Below, one piece after another: positions 45,044-56,377 of a DNA stretch of 64,000 nucleotides. The notes under the pieces are model-generated. The model did not search any database and was not told the origin of the DNA. It worked only from the letters and a program-made list of their open reading frames with translations. Positions within the stretch are counted from its first letter, which is position 1. Each line of letters begins with the position of its first letter. Origin of the DNA: Adiantum capillus-veneris. Lineage: Eukaryota > Streptophyta > Polypodiopsida > Polypodiales > Pteridaceae. The translations under genes and the position numbers were made by a program. The stretch is taken from NCBI GenBank assembly GCA_014529385.2, contig CM043970.1, positions 49,148,898-49,212,897 on the forward strand, given 5' to 3'.

Positions 45044-46250
45044 AGACAAATTCCGAGTAGTGGATTCTTCCAAAATGAGTACACATTTGATTTTGTCCAA
45101 GCTATGGGCAAAAACACTTGAAGAAGAATTTGAATCTTCAATGATGGTCATCACGACTAGCTGTCAAGAAAGTCAGCCTACGACCGCTCCAAGATTATCG
45201 GCTGCTGACAAAGAAAAAGCTAAAGTTAGCACACAAATGTCTTACCAACACACGCATCCTCTTCAATCAAAGTCTTCAGTCCAACCCACTCGGGTTCAAG
45301 ATAATGCTTCTACATCAACGGTCAATACGCTTCCACGCCCAAGGCAGACTCCAAAGAAAGTTTTTCAACCAAAACACCCTACACTGCGAGATCACCGCCG
45401 CCAAAGGTTTTCAACGGTCTACATTAAAGCTGAAGAAATTAAAGTCAAGGACCCAATATGGGTAAATGATCCTAGCCAATTGACGAAAGATAAACACATG
45501 GGATGGATAGCCTCCCACTACAGCTTAGCAGAGCAAGGCTATTATGAGGGTCAAAAGAAACTTTGGTTACCAAAACCACAGACCTTGGCTTATGTGGTGG
45601 ATAAAGGTTTCAAAAAGCGTCCCCAAAAGCAACAAAGCTCATACTTATATTGCCAAAGAAAACCAACCAAAAAGGCTCGCCAAAGGTACGCAGGAAGTTT
45701 CAAATCCAGTTGGCCTTCATACCAACGTAGGACTTCATCGGTAAATAATCCCAAAAATGGCACTCTTGTACATCTCAATAAGACATCAAAAACATCATGG
45801 GAAGTGCCATCTACAATTATTCAAGCACAAGGTTACTATCAAGGAAATCAGAGAATCTGGCTACCAAAGATGCTAGGTAAACATTCTTCAATCAAACGAC
45901 TTCAGCTTGAAAATAATCGCAATTTCACGGAAGGCAAAATCAAGGACAATGTCATAGTCAAGGCAAAGGATATCTGCAAAGACACGCTAATCACATGACG
46001 CAAATACAAATGGATGCCAAAAGAACAACACATACCGAAGAAGATTGAAGTCATCTCTATCTCTCAAGAAATGTCAAGACATGATAGACAAAGTGTTACA
46101 AAGAATGGAGCGAGCCAATCTTCTCAACCAAGTGACCAACAACAACAAAAAGAAATTTTGACAACCAAGGTCACCCAGGTATGGCAAAAGAAACCAATAT
46201 TGCCAGTATGGTCCTTTACAAATCCTCTCTTCGAGGATGGGAGTTTTTAA
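45044..46250 (+). pseudogene. Protease tail plus novel repeat-bearing C-terminal ORF
   Basis: It begins with FRVVDSSKMSTHLILSKLWAK, the closing strand of a retropepsin (usually LILGxPW). A basic region follows, carrying a duplicated motif: SLAEQGYYEGQKKLWLPK near 45520-45572 and IIQAQGYYQGNQRIWLPK near 45818-45870. A weaker third copy is KYKWMPKEQH at about 46005. A TGA at 45996-45998 interrupts it and the same frame goes on to 46250. No RT or integrase motif follows. I do not recognise the repeat. Confidence 0.55.
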
Positions 46251-47401
46251 TTTCAAAACCTATTCTTGGTCGAAAGCTCCCGAGAGTAAGTCAAGTCGCC
46301 ATAAAAATTATGGCATAAGAGTCAAGAGTCGGGCAACTGAGCCACAAAATGAGCAAGCGTCAGACCCAAGCTTCATGTATTAATAATTTTTGTGGTCTAT
46401 GAGTCTAGATATTTAGATTATAGCTCAAGCTAGAAGAGTTGAGCATATTGTACAATGGGGTCGCTCATGCCGGATAGGTGAGCATAAGAGTCGAAGTCTA
46501 CTATTTTAAATGGTGGAGTGGCAGAGTAGTCCAGAAAACACTCACGCACATGAACACGGTGAGGAGAGTGGAAAAAACCTCGTTGACAAAAACCCTTCTT
46601 GTGAGTAACGGCAGCTCTTGAAGTCAAATATATTTTTGCTTCTCTAGCTACGTTCACTCCTGGAAGCACCCATTCAAACTCTTCTCGCACCACATATTGT
46701 TTCCCATGCATCTATCTGTGCAAGCATATATAATGTCCCATCATTGGACATTTGTATTTGACATGATTTGTGTTCCACCCATGCACTTACACAACAAAAC
46801 GACGATGACGAAGTGGTAACAGGTTTCATAAGCATTTTCTCAACAACAACGACTCTGACTTCAAGCTACTAACACTTATCCAATGTATATATAGTCAATA
46901 ATAGTAGCCATACGGCCATAAGTACTTTAACTCAATAGAATTCGATCACATCAAAACATAAGTACATATAGCCTCACATTTAATTGTGACTAAAGGCATT
47001 TTTTCCCACTGGGTTTTTCCCTTTAGTCCTATCCAGGTATCCAAGACCTTCATTTTGTAATATACGCCACATTTTATTTCTTATATAAACACAGAAAAGC
47101 AGACCAACGACATCCCCAAACAACTACATGCTCATCAACTAGAAGATCAAAGGGGAGCGGCCCATAAATGACTTGCTACAACAACAAACCTCACTCAACC
47201 TATTCAGGTTACAACAACCAATCGGAGGGGGAGAGCTATGGCTTCAACTACACAACATGTACAAGAAAAAGGTACCTCTACAACAGAGAAAGCATCTGGT
47301 AGAAGCAGCTGCCACAACAAAAGCTTCAACCAACACCAAAACATGAAGCACTCGTCAAGGCCACTGCAGACATAGGGTCTTGTCGGGGACGAAAAGACTT
47401 C
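46251..47401 (+). other. 3' untranslated part of the gag-pro element
   Basis: About 1.15 kb with no supported frame. A minus-strand frame at 46430-46711 shows no domain. Confidence 0.6.
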
Positions 47402-47413
47402 GGAGGGGAAGAG
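47402..47413 (+). other. Polypurine tract of the gag-pro element
   Basis: GGAGGGGAAGAG abuts the 3' LTR at 47414. Confidence 0.88.
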
Positions 47414-48485
47414 TGTTGAAAGGTTAACCTTTCAACAACGCTTCCACAAAGATTCCATGAAGATTCCTCAAAGATTCTCTAAAGATTTGAAATAAAGATG
47501 TTGATGAAGTGATGAAGACGAAGATGGATGTTGTAACGTGAAGACACAAGCTCATGGACATCATCGAATATCCCGTTATTATTATTTTGAGCCATTACGG
47601 CCACTTTTTGTAATGTTTACGGGAACTTCATATTTTAAGTCGGCAATTGTATTTTGGCCACAGATGCTTGTTGGATGAGCAAAGCCAGCTCACAGTGTTG
47701 TAATTAAGCTTTATAGAAGCCTAGGGACAAATAAGGTCATTTTGGTCGGACATTAGGTTTTCTAAGGCTTAGTATATAAGCCAAAACCTAAAGCTTTGTA
47801 AGGAGATTTTTAATAATCAAAACTTCTGTGTCGTTGGGAGACTGTGTGAGAGTGAGAGTGTGTGTGTGTGTGTGTGTGCTATAGGAGCTACGGTGGTCAG
47901 AATCGCAAACGGAGAGCAACAGCGTGTTGCCCACGAGGAGAGCTACACGTTGATGCTTACATCACGTGCATTCGTATGTGTTTTGGCAGATTCACCCGTG
48001 AGCTACTTTTGGAGTTTCGATGAATAAATGTTGTCCGTTTTTGCATTTCAGCATATCCACGCGATCAGAGCGAGTAGAGCTACACATTAGGCATTTTAGT
48101 TTTTGGAAACGAAGACCTGCAAATTTCGACCAGACATCCTATGCGATTTTTGCACCGGGTGTTTAGGGTTGGGGTTTTGGTTCACGGACCTTAGGGAGAG
48201 TGACCTATTGGTGTTGATCGGATATCCCTGGAGTTTCGTAACATTTCGAGAACTTCTAATGGGCTTTTGTCTTGCGGTAGCATCATAGGAGACTCTCACA
48301 TTCACAGAACCGATTGCATGTAGATTTGATATCTCTGTAGGAAGTAGTCATTAGTCGGTCGAGTGGAGGTTGACACCCTTTGCTTGCTTCCACGCGCCTG
48401 CGGGTCGAGCTCCGTCCTCAGTTGACATTATATGTTAGGTGAGTTCTCGTTGTGCTGACGTCCGTCGCGGCATATCCATCCAACA
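47414..48485 (+). repeat. 3' LTR of the gag-pro element
   Basis: Matches 37951-39019 closely, with scattered substitutions and a longer GT run near 47858. Estimated by eye at about 96-97 percent identical. Confidence 0.93.
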
Positions 48486-49070
48486 ATATTGGATAAGTGG
48501 TGGACCTTCTATTATTTTCCCATGCCTAGTTTAGACAACCGGTACACTTTGTAGCTCTAAAGGTTGGATGAGTGGTGGAGCCTTGTTTCTATCCATGTTT
48601 TAATGGATCCTAGCTTGGACAAGTGGTGGACCTTGGAAAAAATCTTTCATGTACAACATATATGAGGTTTTCCATGTTTTAATGGAACCTAGCTTGGACA
48701 AATGGTGCAGCTTGCTTCTCTCCATGCTGATTTTGGAACTACCTTAGAAAAGTGGTGGAGCTTTGCTTTTCTACTCTTAATAATACAATGAATTATAGGC
48801 TGGTTACATGGTGAATCTTAAGGCCAAACCTCCCATTTTACTAGAGATGATAGGTTGGACAAGTGAATCAACCTTCTATCATTTCTCCATGCCTATATTA
48901 GACAATTAGTAGACCTAGCATCTCTCTATGTTGTCTAGAGATAAGCTTGGACAAGTGATGGACCCTGCTTCTCTCTTCCCTTGGTTTACTAGTTTGAAGA
49001 CTCATTATATATACTTTCTTAGATCTAGCTTAAACAAGTGGTGGACCTTGTATCCACAATCTTAATCCAT
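48486..49070. repeat. Minisatellite block, same orientation as 36850-37950
   Basis: Units with TTGGATAAGTGGTGGACC and AGCTTGGACAAGTGGTGG continue the array cut by the LTR element. Confidence 0.85.
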
Positions 49071-49815
49071 TATAAAAAAGTATATGAAAAAATAACATAG
49101 GAATCTTGGTTTGAAGGTCAAGCAATTAGGTTCCAAATGCACATAATAATATATTTTCCACCCATAAGAAAAGAAAGTTAAATATGTTATTTCATAAAAA
49201 TTGACAAAGGTAACGTCCAAGAATTCTAGCTTTGCATCTTGTTAGATCTAAACCTTCATCAAGGCTACATGCATGTATACATCAACTTTCAAGCCATTCA
49301 AGAATACATGCCTTAGATTCCATAGCTTTCTTTTCAAAATCTTTTAGGTTCTAAAACTCTTTTACATAAAGGATGTAATGATAAAATTCTTGAAGCAAAC
49401 ATTTGTGCCCAAGAAAAAGATCCCTCTCACATATTTAAAGTCCATGAATTCTCTAATCCACACTTACAAGTTTTATTTTGACATCAAACATTAATTCTCT
49501 CCTAGTTACAAATAGATGCAGCCTCGAGATGAATTGACAAAAAATGAATTTATTTTACTATATGATACAGCATAGGCCCCAATCAAATAAAAAATGAGTC
49601 CCTAAAAAATTTGGGTGCACTCTAGCAATACATCAGAGTCCCCTTACAATAGGATGCACTCCAATAGTACATTGAAGTCCCCTTAGAGTAGGATGCACTC
49701 CATTGAAGTGTTCATAAAATTGACACACCTTTGTTTTTTTTTTAAATAGACTATATCAAATTATACAAATGTTGAAATATACACACTAAAATAAAGAAAT
49801 CATCTTATGGCCATA
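49071..49815. other. AT-rich intergenic sequence, no gene
   Basis: No frame or motif supported. A short phrase, aggatgcactcca, is repeated twice near 49650-49700. Confidence 0.6.
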
Positions 49816-50605
49816 TTTATTCAATGCTTTCGTGTTGACAAGTACACACCAAGGACATAATTTGTCTTGGAATCACTGTACTGATTTACAATTGTGTTGT
49901 ATGTATAGACTCTCTTATCTCTTGCATACAACCATCCTACCAACCATGGAATTATTGTCCTCTCCAAGAAGTTTTGAAGTTGCTCAGAAGTTTGCCTCCA
50001 CATCTTTGGAAATATAAGATATGTCCCTGGCATGTTCCACATCACCCTATATGGAGCGTCATAAAAAATTAAGGTATTTTTTACATCCAGATCCTCAAAT
50101 ATCTTCCAAAAATCACTGAATTTTTTTGTGATAAACCCTTGTAAATCCTAACATGATATTTGGATTTTGGAAAATTTTGTTACTCATAAACACCTTGAAC
50201 TTGGTATACTGCTCGGGAAAACATTTTTATGTGATGCGTTGCACCCTCGTTAAGTTATAGCAACTCCATATCCATAGCTCAAAGTATTCAACACAAAAAT
50301 CCAAAAAACTTTGTGTTTCTGCTCGCACCACATGATAAACTTCATCTTTATCCTCCATTAGTCGCATGTGTTGAGCCCAATCTGGCATAGAATCTCCATG
50401 TTTCATTTCAATTTTCTTGAGAAGTAACCCCTCTAGATCCAAGATAAGTACTCTTTTGATGTCCTTGAAAGAAAGTGGTAGGTGATAAGGAGGTGGTTGG
50501 AGTCCTTGGACAAGGTCTTGGATGAGTTGGATGGGTAAGTCAATAGTTTCCTTTTTATGCCAGCATATAGACAATCCATTTTTCTGTAATGATTCGGAAA
50601 TTAAA
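49816..50605 (-). pseudogene. Decayed FCP1/NIF-like HAD phosphatase
   Basis: Minus-strand frames give, in order: KRVLILDLEGLLLKK (motif I, DxE instead of DxD), TQSFLDFCVEYFELWIWSC (motif II region), the CFPEQYTKFKVFMSN-like stretch with stops, DVKNTLIFYDAPYRVMWN (motif IV, first D of DDSP lost), then TYLIFPK and IIPWLVGWLYARDKRVYTY to the end at 49821. The order matches the NLI-interacting-factor type domain. Frames shift near 50225 and again before 50045, and catalytic acids are altered, so it is a pseudogene. It is related in fold to the intact copy at 53979-55193. Confidence 0.7.
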
Positions 50606-50880
50606 GAACAAGAACACTTAATGCAAACACAACAATAGACATGAGTTTAACATTGTCTACCCTAAGGTTGTATTAGATACCAAAATCCATCTATGATCTA
50701 CTCATCAATAGAAAGAAAGTCAAATTAAAATCCTGACCCTTTTTTATGCTACACTCTCTCTTAGTCTCAATACCATGGAGTTCAACTAGATTTAAGTCAA
50801 CTAATAACTACTACTTGTTGTTAAAGGTATGCTTGAAGTGCATAAGGCTTAACCAATGCTCTAGTGTAGAATGGGTATTT
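50606..50880. other. Spacer or intron, no gene
   Basis: No supported feature. The phosphatase remnant may have had further 5' exons here. Confidence 0.5.
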
Positions 50881-53400
50881 AGGTCTCAAGGTCTACCACT
50901 TATCTAAGCAAAGACCCATTTAGATATGGAAACCCAATTTTTCTTAATATAATGACATAGAGTGGACAAGTGGTGAATCCTGAGACCAAACCACTCATTA
51001 TACTACGGATAATAGGTTGGACAAGTGATGGACCTTGAATGTAAAACCCCCATGTACAAAATATCATGGGTTTTGGATATGTCAATGGAGCTTAGCATCT
51101 TCAAGACATGGTGGAGCTTACTTCTCTCCATGTTTCAATGGAGCCTATCTTGGATAAATGGTGGAGCATCATTCTCTCCATGTTTCAATGGAGCCTAGCT
51201 TGGACAAGTGGTGGACCTTTTTTTCTCTCTATGTTTGAATAGAGTTAGCTTGGACAAGTGGTGGACCTTGTAACAAAACCCCCATGTAAAACATATCATG
51301 GACATTACAAGTGGTGAGAAAAAATACCATTCAATATATAACCTTATAGGTTGGACAAGTGGTGGACCTTAACACCCAATTATTCTTAATATAATGACAT
51401 AGAGTGGACAAGTGGTGAATCTTGTGACCAAACTTACTAGGAAAAATAGGTTGGACAAGTGGTGGACCTTGAATGCAAACCCCCCATGTACAAAATATCA
51501 CTCATGCTACTAGGAATAATTTGGTATTAAGGTCCATGTTTCAATGGAGCCTAGCTTGGACAAGTGGTGGACCTTTGTTTCTCTCTATGTTTCAATAGAA
51601 TTAGCTTGGACAAGTGGTGGACCTTGGAACAAAACCCCCATGTAAAGCATGTCATGGGCATTACAAGTGGTGAAAAAAACTACCATTCAAGATATAACCT
51701 TATAGGTTGGACAAGTGGTGGATCTTAACACCCAATTCATCTTAATATAATGGCATAGAGTGGACAAGTGGTGAATTGTAAGACCAAACCTACTAGGGAT
51801 AATAGGTTGGACAAGTGGTTGACCTTGAATGTAAATCCCCCATGTACAAAATATCATGGGTTTTGGGTATTTCAATGGAGCCTAGCATATTGGAGACATA
51901 GTGGAACTTACTTCTCTCCATGTTTCAATGGAGCCTATCTAGGAGAAATGGTGGAGGTTCCTTCTCTCCATGTTTGGTGGATCTTGGAATGAAACTCCCA
52001 TGTAAAACATATCATGGGCATTTCAAGTGGCGAGAAAAGATACCATTTAAGATATAACCTTATAGGTTGGACAAGTGGTGGACTTTAACTCATTGTTCTT
52101 TATAATATAATGACATAGAGTGTACAAGTGGTGAATCTTGAAAGAAAACCACTCATGCTACTAGGGATAATAGGTTAAACAAGTGGTGGGCCTTGAAATA
52201 AAACCCCATAGAGTGTTTCAATGGAGCCTAGCTTGGAAACATGGTGAAGCTTGCTGCTCTCCATGTTTCAAAGGAGCCTATCTTGGATAAATGGTGGAGC
52301 ATCATTCTCTCCATGTTTCAATGGAGCCTAGCTTGGACAAGTGGTGGACCTTTGTTTCTCTCTATGTTTGAATAGAGTTAGCTTGGAAAAGTGGTGGACC
52401 TTGTAACAAAACTCCAATGTAAAACATATCATGGGCATTACAAGTGGTGAGAAAAAATTCCATTCAATATATAACCTTATAGGTTCGACAAGTGGTGAAC
52501 CTTGGGACCAAATCTACTAGGGAAAATAGGTTGGACAAGTGGTGGACCTTGAATGTAAACCCCCCATGTACAAAATATCACTCATGCAACTAGGAATAAT
52601 TTGGTATTAAGGTCCATGTATCAATGGATCCTAGCTTGGAAAAGTGGTGGACCTTTGTTTCTCTCTATGTTTCAGTAGAGTTAGCTTGGACAAGTGGTGG
52701 ACCTTGAAACAAAACCCCCTATAAAGCATGTCATGGGAATTACAAGTGGTGAGAAAAAATACCATTCAAGATATAACCTTATAGGTTGGACAAGTGGTGG
52801 ACCTTCACACCCAATAACTCTTAATATAATGACATAGAGTGGACAAGTGGTGAATCATGAGACCAAACCTACTAGGGATAATAGGTTGGACAAGTGGTGG
52901 ACCTTGCATGTAAACCCCCATTGTACAAAATATCATGGGTTTTGGGTATTTCAATGGAGCCTAGCATCTTGGAGACATGGTGGAGCTTACTTCTCTCCAT
53001 GTTTCAATGGATCCTATCTAGGAGAAATGGTGGAGTTTCCTTCTCTCCATGTTTCAATGGAGCCTAGCTTGGACAAGTGGTGGACCTTTGTTTCTCTCTA
53101 TGTTTGAATAGAGTTAGCTTGGACAATTGATGGACCTTGGAATGAAACCCCCATGTAAAACATATCATGGGAATTTCAAGTGGTGAGAAAGGATACCATT
53201 TAAGATATAACCTTATAGGTTGGACAAGTGATGGACCTTAACACAAAGTTCTTTATAATATAATGACATAGAGTGTACAAGTGGTGAATCTTGAGACCAA
53301 ACCACTCGTGCTACTAGGGATAATAGGTTGGACAAGTGGTGGACCTTGAATGTAATCCCCTCATCTTTGTCTCGATGGAGTTTAACACTAGATACATAGT
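50881..53400. repeat. Minisatellite array with higher-order repeats
   Basis: Unit phrases are AGCTTGGACAAGTGGTGGACC, TTTCTCTCTATGTTTCAATAG and TCATGGGCATTACAAGTGG. The landmark CTAGGGATAATAGGTTGGAC returns several times (for example 51792, 52158, 52870, 53314) in higher-order blocks of a few hundred bases. It is the reverse complement of the family at 61.7-64 kb. Frames within it are chance. Confidence 0.93.
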
Positions 53401-53978
53401 AGTGATATTTAAGCTTCATGTCTCGTCACTTGATCGAGATATGAGACCATACTTTCAAGGTCACCACTTGTCTTACCTAAACACCAATCTGAGACACGGG
53501 AGCAAGAAAGCCGTCCGATATTATTTTAAGGACTATTACATAGACAATCAATAACTTAAGTAAAGCAAAAAGACTTGGATCTTTCACAATTAATAACTTA
53601 AGTAAAGCCAAAAAGACTTGGATCTTTGACAGTTTTTTTCAAACTAAAAAAGCATAATCTAATGCTAACAAAACTATAAATCACAATTGAAAGTTTTGAA
53701 CAAGAAAAAGATCAGCAATCTCAATAAGAAGGATACTTTGCATTTCATTTGATGATTACAAATTAAAAGAAAATCTCTCAAGAAATTGATAAACAAAAAT
53801 GTAGGTGATTTCTTCATAATTTTGAGCAAAAATATCAAAATCTCTATTGATTGAGCTCCATCTAGTAATATCCTTTGTAAGAACCTGCAAGAAGGAATAA
53901 AAAGAAAGATTTGTTAGATACCATGCACATGAGTGTTCAAGCATGTGTATCAAGAATATATGACATGTCACTAGTACC
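53401..53978. other. Spacer with 42-bp duplication; possible small exon
   Basis: ATAACTTAAGTAAAGC is at 53551 and 53593 with repeated surroundings. On the minus strand a 43-codon frame at 53887-53756 follows a good acceptor (TTCTTGCAG/GTTC) and could be a 3' exon of the phosphatase gene, but the phosphatase frame already ends at 53979. Confidence 0.45.
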
Positions 53979-55193
53979 TTAGAGTTGTTTTCTATCCAGC
54001 CTTAGAAGATTGTTCTCAACTTTCACCTTATTTATATAAGCCTTTTCTGTGGTTGTCTTCAAAACTCCTTTTGTGTTACAACCCAATTGCCTGGCTAAAG
54101 TGGTCAATTGTGATGCCTCCATGCTTTCAATCGGTGTACGCTCCTTTGCCAATATCTCTTGTATTTGGGCTCTTCTCATTTCATTGCGGTGGCTTGTGTC
54201 ACTTGCGTCTTCAAGGATAGTTTCACCTCTGTCACCTTTTGCAGGTGGTATTCTTCTTGTAAAGAACACCTTAGCTGACCAAACATCATTTTTCTGCTTC
54301 CAATACTCCATGATTTGTTTGTATTCACTATCATTTGTCACTATAGGTTGTCCATAACGATTAGAAGCAATTAAATCACGCACATCCCTTCTCTCATCAA
54401 GCTGAAACAAGTATGGCAGTAGCTCCTCCAAGAGCATATTGTCAACCATCTTCTCAGCATCAAATTGTGGTGGAAAAATGCAATTGTTTGCTGGTGAAAT
54501 ACATCCCTTGTAAGGAGAGTCATCAATAAGCATTGTTCTTTGTGGATCACATTCAAACCCCATGGCAATTTTGGCTAGAGGCTTGAACATTGCCTCAACG
54601 TTTGGATTGTCGGGTCTAAACAATTTTTGAGTTTGAGTGGTGTAGCAAGCATCTTGCGCCCAAATTACAAAGAAAGGAAATGTATCCTCAGCTAAGTTGT
54701 TTAGTTCTCCAAGGATTTGATACACATTATTCCTAGTAGCTGTCGACCAAATTGCAACATTAAACCTCTGTAAAATAGTCTTCAAGAATTGAATGCAACC
54801 TGGCCTAAGTATAATATATCTTTTTGAATCCATTTTCACTGACTTGTGGTGTGAGGATGGTTGAGGGGAACGTTTCAACAATAGACCATTTAAATCCAAT
54901 ATAATTGTAAGCATGGATTTCTCAGCATCTACACTACATGAAGTAGTAGCAATTGGCAATAGCTCGTGAGTGGACTTTTCAGTCTCTTTTGATGTATGTT
55001 GCATTTTTGAAGCATCGATTTCTTGGTTCTCATTATTGCAAGCTTGCTCAAGTTGCACAACACTAAACTCTAGTATAGAAATATCATCCATCTTGGGCAC
55101 TTCAGAAACCATAGAATCAATGGATTCTATAGTTGTTGACTGAACCATAGGAGAATTATCCATCCCAGTTTGTGAATCTAAGAAAACACACAC
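53979..55193 (-). CDS. FCP1/NIF-like HAD phosphatase, large exon
   Basis: 404 codons open without interruption. Residues 1-90 are Ser/Glu-rich and probably disordered. Motif I is TIILDLNGLLL with nucleophile D100; the +2 position is N102, where a classic FCP1/SCP has D. Motif II is NVAIWSTATRNN near 145-155, motif III is probably FKPLAKIA near 203-210, motif IV is MLIDDSPYKG near 221-230. A C-terminal part resembles a SAP-like helix pair. The family dephosphorylates phosphoserine, often on RNA polymerase II; DxN forms exist in plants and activity is uncertain. The minus strand reads TTTTCTTAG just upstream of ATTCACAAAC (55178), so the true exon may start there and the ATG at 55193 be intronic. 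Confidence 0.8.
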   Translation of the reverse strand: MCVFLDSQTGMDNSPMVQSTTIESIDSMVSEVPKMDDISILEFSVVQLEQACNNENQEIDASKMQHTSKETEKSTHELLPIATTSCSVDAEKSMLTIILDLNGLLLKRSPQPSSHHKSVKMDSKRYIILRPGCIQFLKTILQRFNVAIWSTATRNNVYQILGELNNLAEDTFPFFVIWAQDACYTTQTQKLFRPDNPNVEAMFKPLAKIAMGFECDPQRTMLIDDSPYKGCISPANNCIFPPQFDAEKMVDNMLLEELLPYLFQLDERRDVRDLIASNRYGQPIVTNDSEYKQIMEYWKQKNDVWSAKVFFTRRIPPAKGDRGETILEDASDTSHRNEMRRAQIQEILAKERTPIESMEASQLTTLARQLGCNTKGVLKTTTEKAYINKVKVENNLLRLDRKQL

Positions 55194-55820
55194 ACAATTG
55201 GTATCTCAAAACTCACTAGAATTTAATTCACCATATTTACATGTAGAACTCCTAGTAAGAAATTTATTTAAGGTAAAATCGTTGCTAGAATCCTTGCAAC
55301 CATTTTCAGCATTGGAACACAAAACACCACTTGTCTAAAATACAATCTACTAAAGCAACATTTCCATCCTACACTTTATTAAAGATGAGTAATTAAAGTG
55401 AAAACTAAAAGCCACAAGTTGTTGAGGAAACATGGATACAAGGTCCACCAAATGTCCAACCTAGACTACAAGCAAACAATTAGAGATTTGTGTTAGATTT
55501 GGATTCAAAGGCCACCACTTATTCAAGTAAAATAGCTCCACTTGTTTAAGACAGTAATGTTTGAAGCCCCACCACTTGTCCAACCTAGACATTGATTAAA
55601 TTTTGGTAAGATTTATCACAAATCTAGAGTATAATCAAGATTCCATGGCCAAGGTATTCAAATAAGTTAGACAACACACAAAGCATAAGAGCACTCTAGA
55701 TTCTCGTTGAGCATAAACTAAACAATAATCAAATGTTACATTGACTTGAGATTTCATCCATGAAAAATGAAAATGATGCATGTACTTGAGATTTCCATCC
55801 ATGTACAATACTTTACAATG
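55194..55820. other. Between phosphatase and SET exon
   Basis: AT-rich with a few degenerate minisatellite units (ccaccacttgtccaacc near 55575). It may be an intron if the SET exon and the phosphatase exon belong to one gene, but I cannot fix a donor. Confidence 0.5.
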
Positions 55821-56377
55821 TCAAGTAAAGGCATAGTCAGCAAACAACTCTTCTCCTGCTTCAACTTGACAAATAGTCTCAATTCATACATGACCATATT
55901 CTTATGACTTGATGTGTGAAGAGGTGCATTTATGCCAACGTGGAAAATTTGGATCAAATGTATAGCGTACGTTGGGACAGACACTTGTACTGTGAGAACT
56001 ATTTATATAGCCCGACACGTTTCCTTCTTCTACACAACCAATAATGTATGATTGATCTTCCTCTTCTTCTATGTTTGGATCCTCTAGAAGAGAATATTTA
56101 GAAGCTCTTGGAAATATTTTGCATATCTTTTTCCAGTCTTGAAATCTATACTTATTCCCTCCATAGTTTAGAATTGTCACACCACTTTCCAGGGTAGTAT
56201 GCACAAATAGCCCATAACCAACTCCTTGAATACATGAAAGTCGCACTTCAAAATCCACACCATTAATATGGAAAATTTCATCTTTGGGAATAGAAAAAGT
56301 TGGTGTCCCAAAAGGATCTTCATGCCAATCATAGTGTGAAATACATCTAGTTTTTATATCACTTAACTCCTTTGTGT
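55821..56377 (-). pseudogene. SET-domain exon, downstream exon of the ParB-like gene
   Basis: The exon starts after TTTGCAG at 56378. It reads HEDPFGTPTFSIPKDEIF, then SCIQGVGYGLFVHTTLESGV (the GxGxF SET entry), YINSSHSTSVCPNVRYTF (position of NHS..PN, histidine displaced) and, after a one-base shift near 55850, YELRLF followed by VEAGEELFADYAFT (the GEEL...DY close). It ends at TGA 55823-55821. SET domains methylate lysines on histones and other proteins; key residues are partly changed. The phase (two bases complete a codon) matches the donor at 58956 exactly. Confidence 0.7.

Larger units (their letters stand above)
37951..48485 (+). mobile_element. Large LTR element with gag-pro-like ORFs and no pol
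   Basis: LTRs are 37951-39019 (1069 bp) and 47414-48485 (1072 bp), TG...CA, highly similar. The PBS is TGGCGCCGTTGCC and a PPT precedes the 3' LTR. ATAT borders both sides as a likely 4-5 bp TSD. The 8.4-kb body holds a 3-kb leader with seven palindromes, then about 4 kb of broken frames with a CCHC motif and a degenerate retropepsin. I see no reverse transcriptase, RNase H or integrase motif in any frame. It therefore depends on other elements. The PBS type is the one known for Athila-like gypsy elements (tRNA-Asp). Confidence 0.9.

Noticed and set aside
50881-53400. Frames such as 51768-51992 and 52847-53107 as a repeated small protein family
   Set aside because: They are direct translations of the minisatellite unit and have no start context or codon bias.
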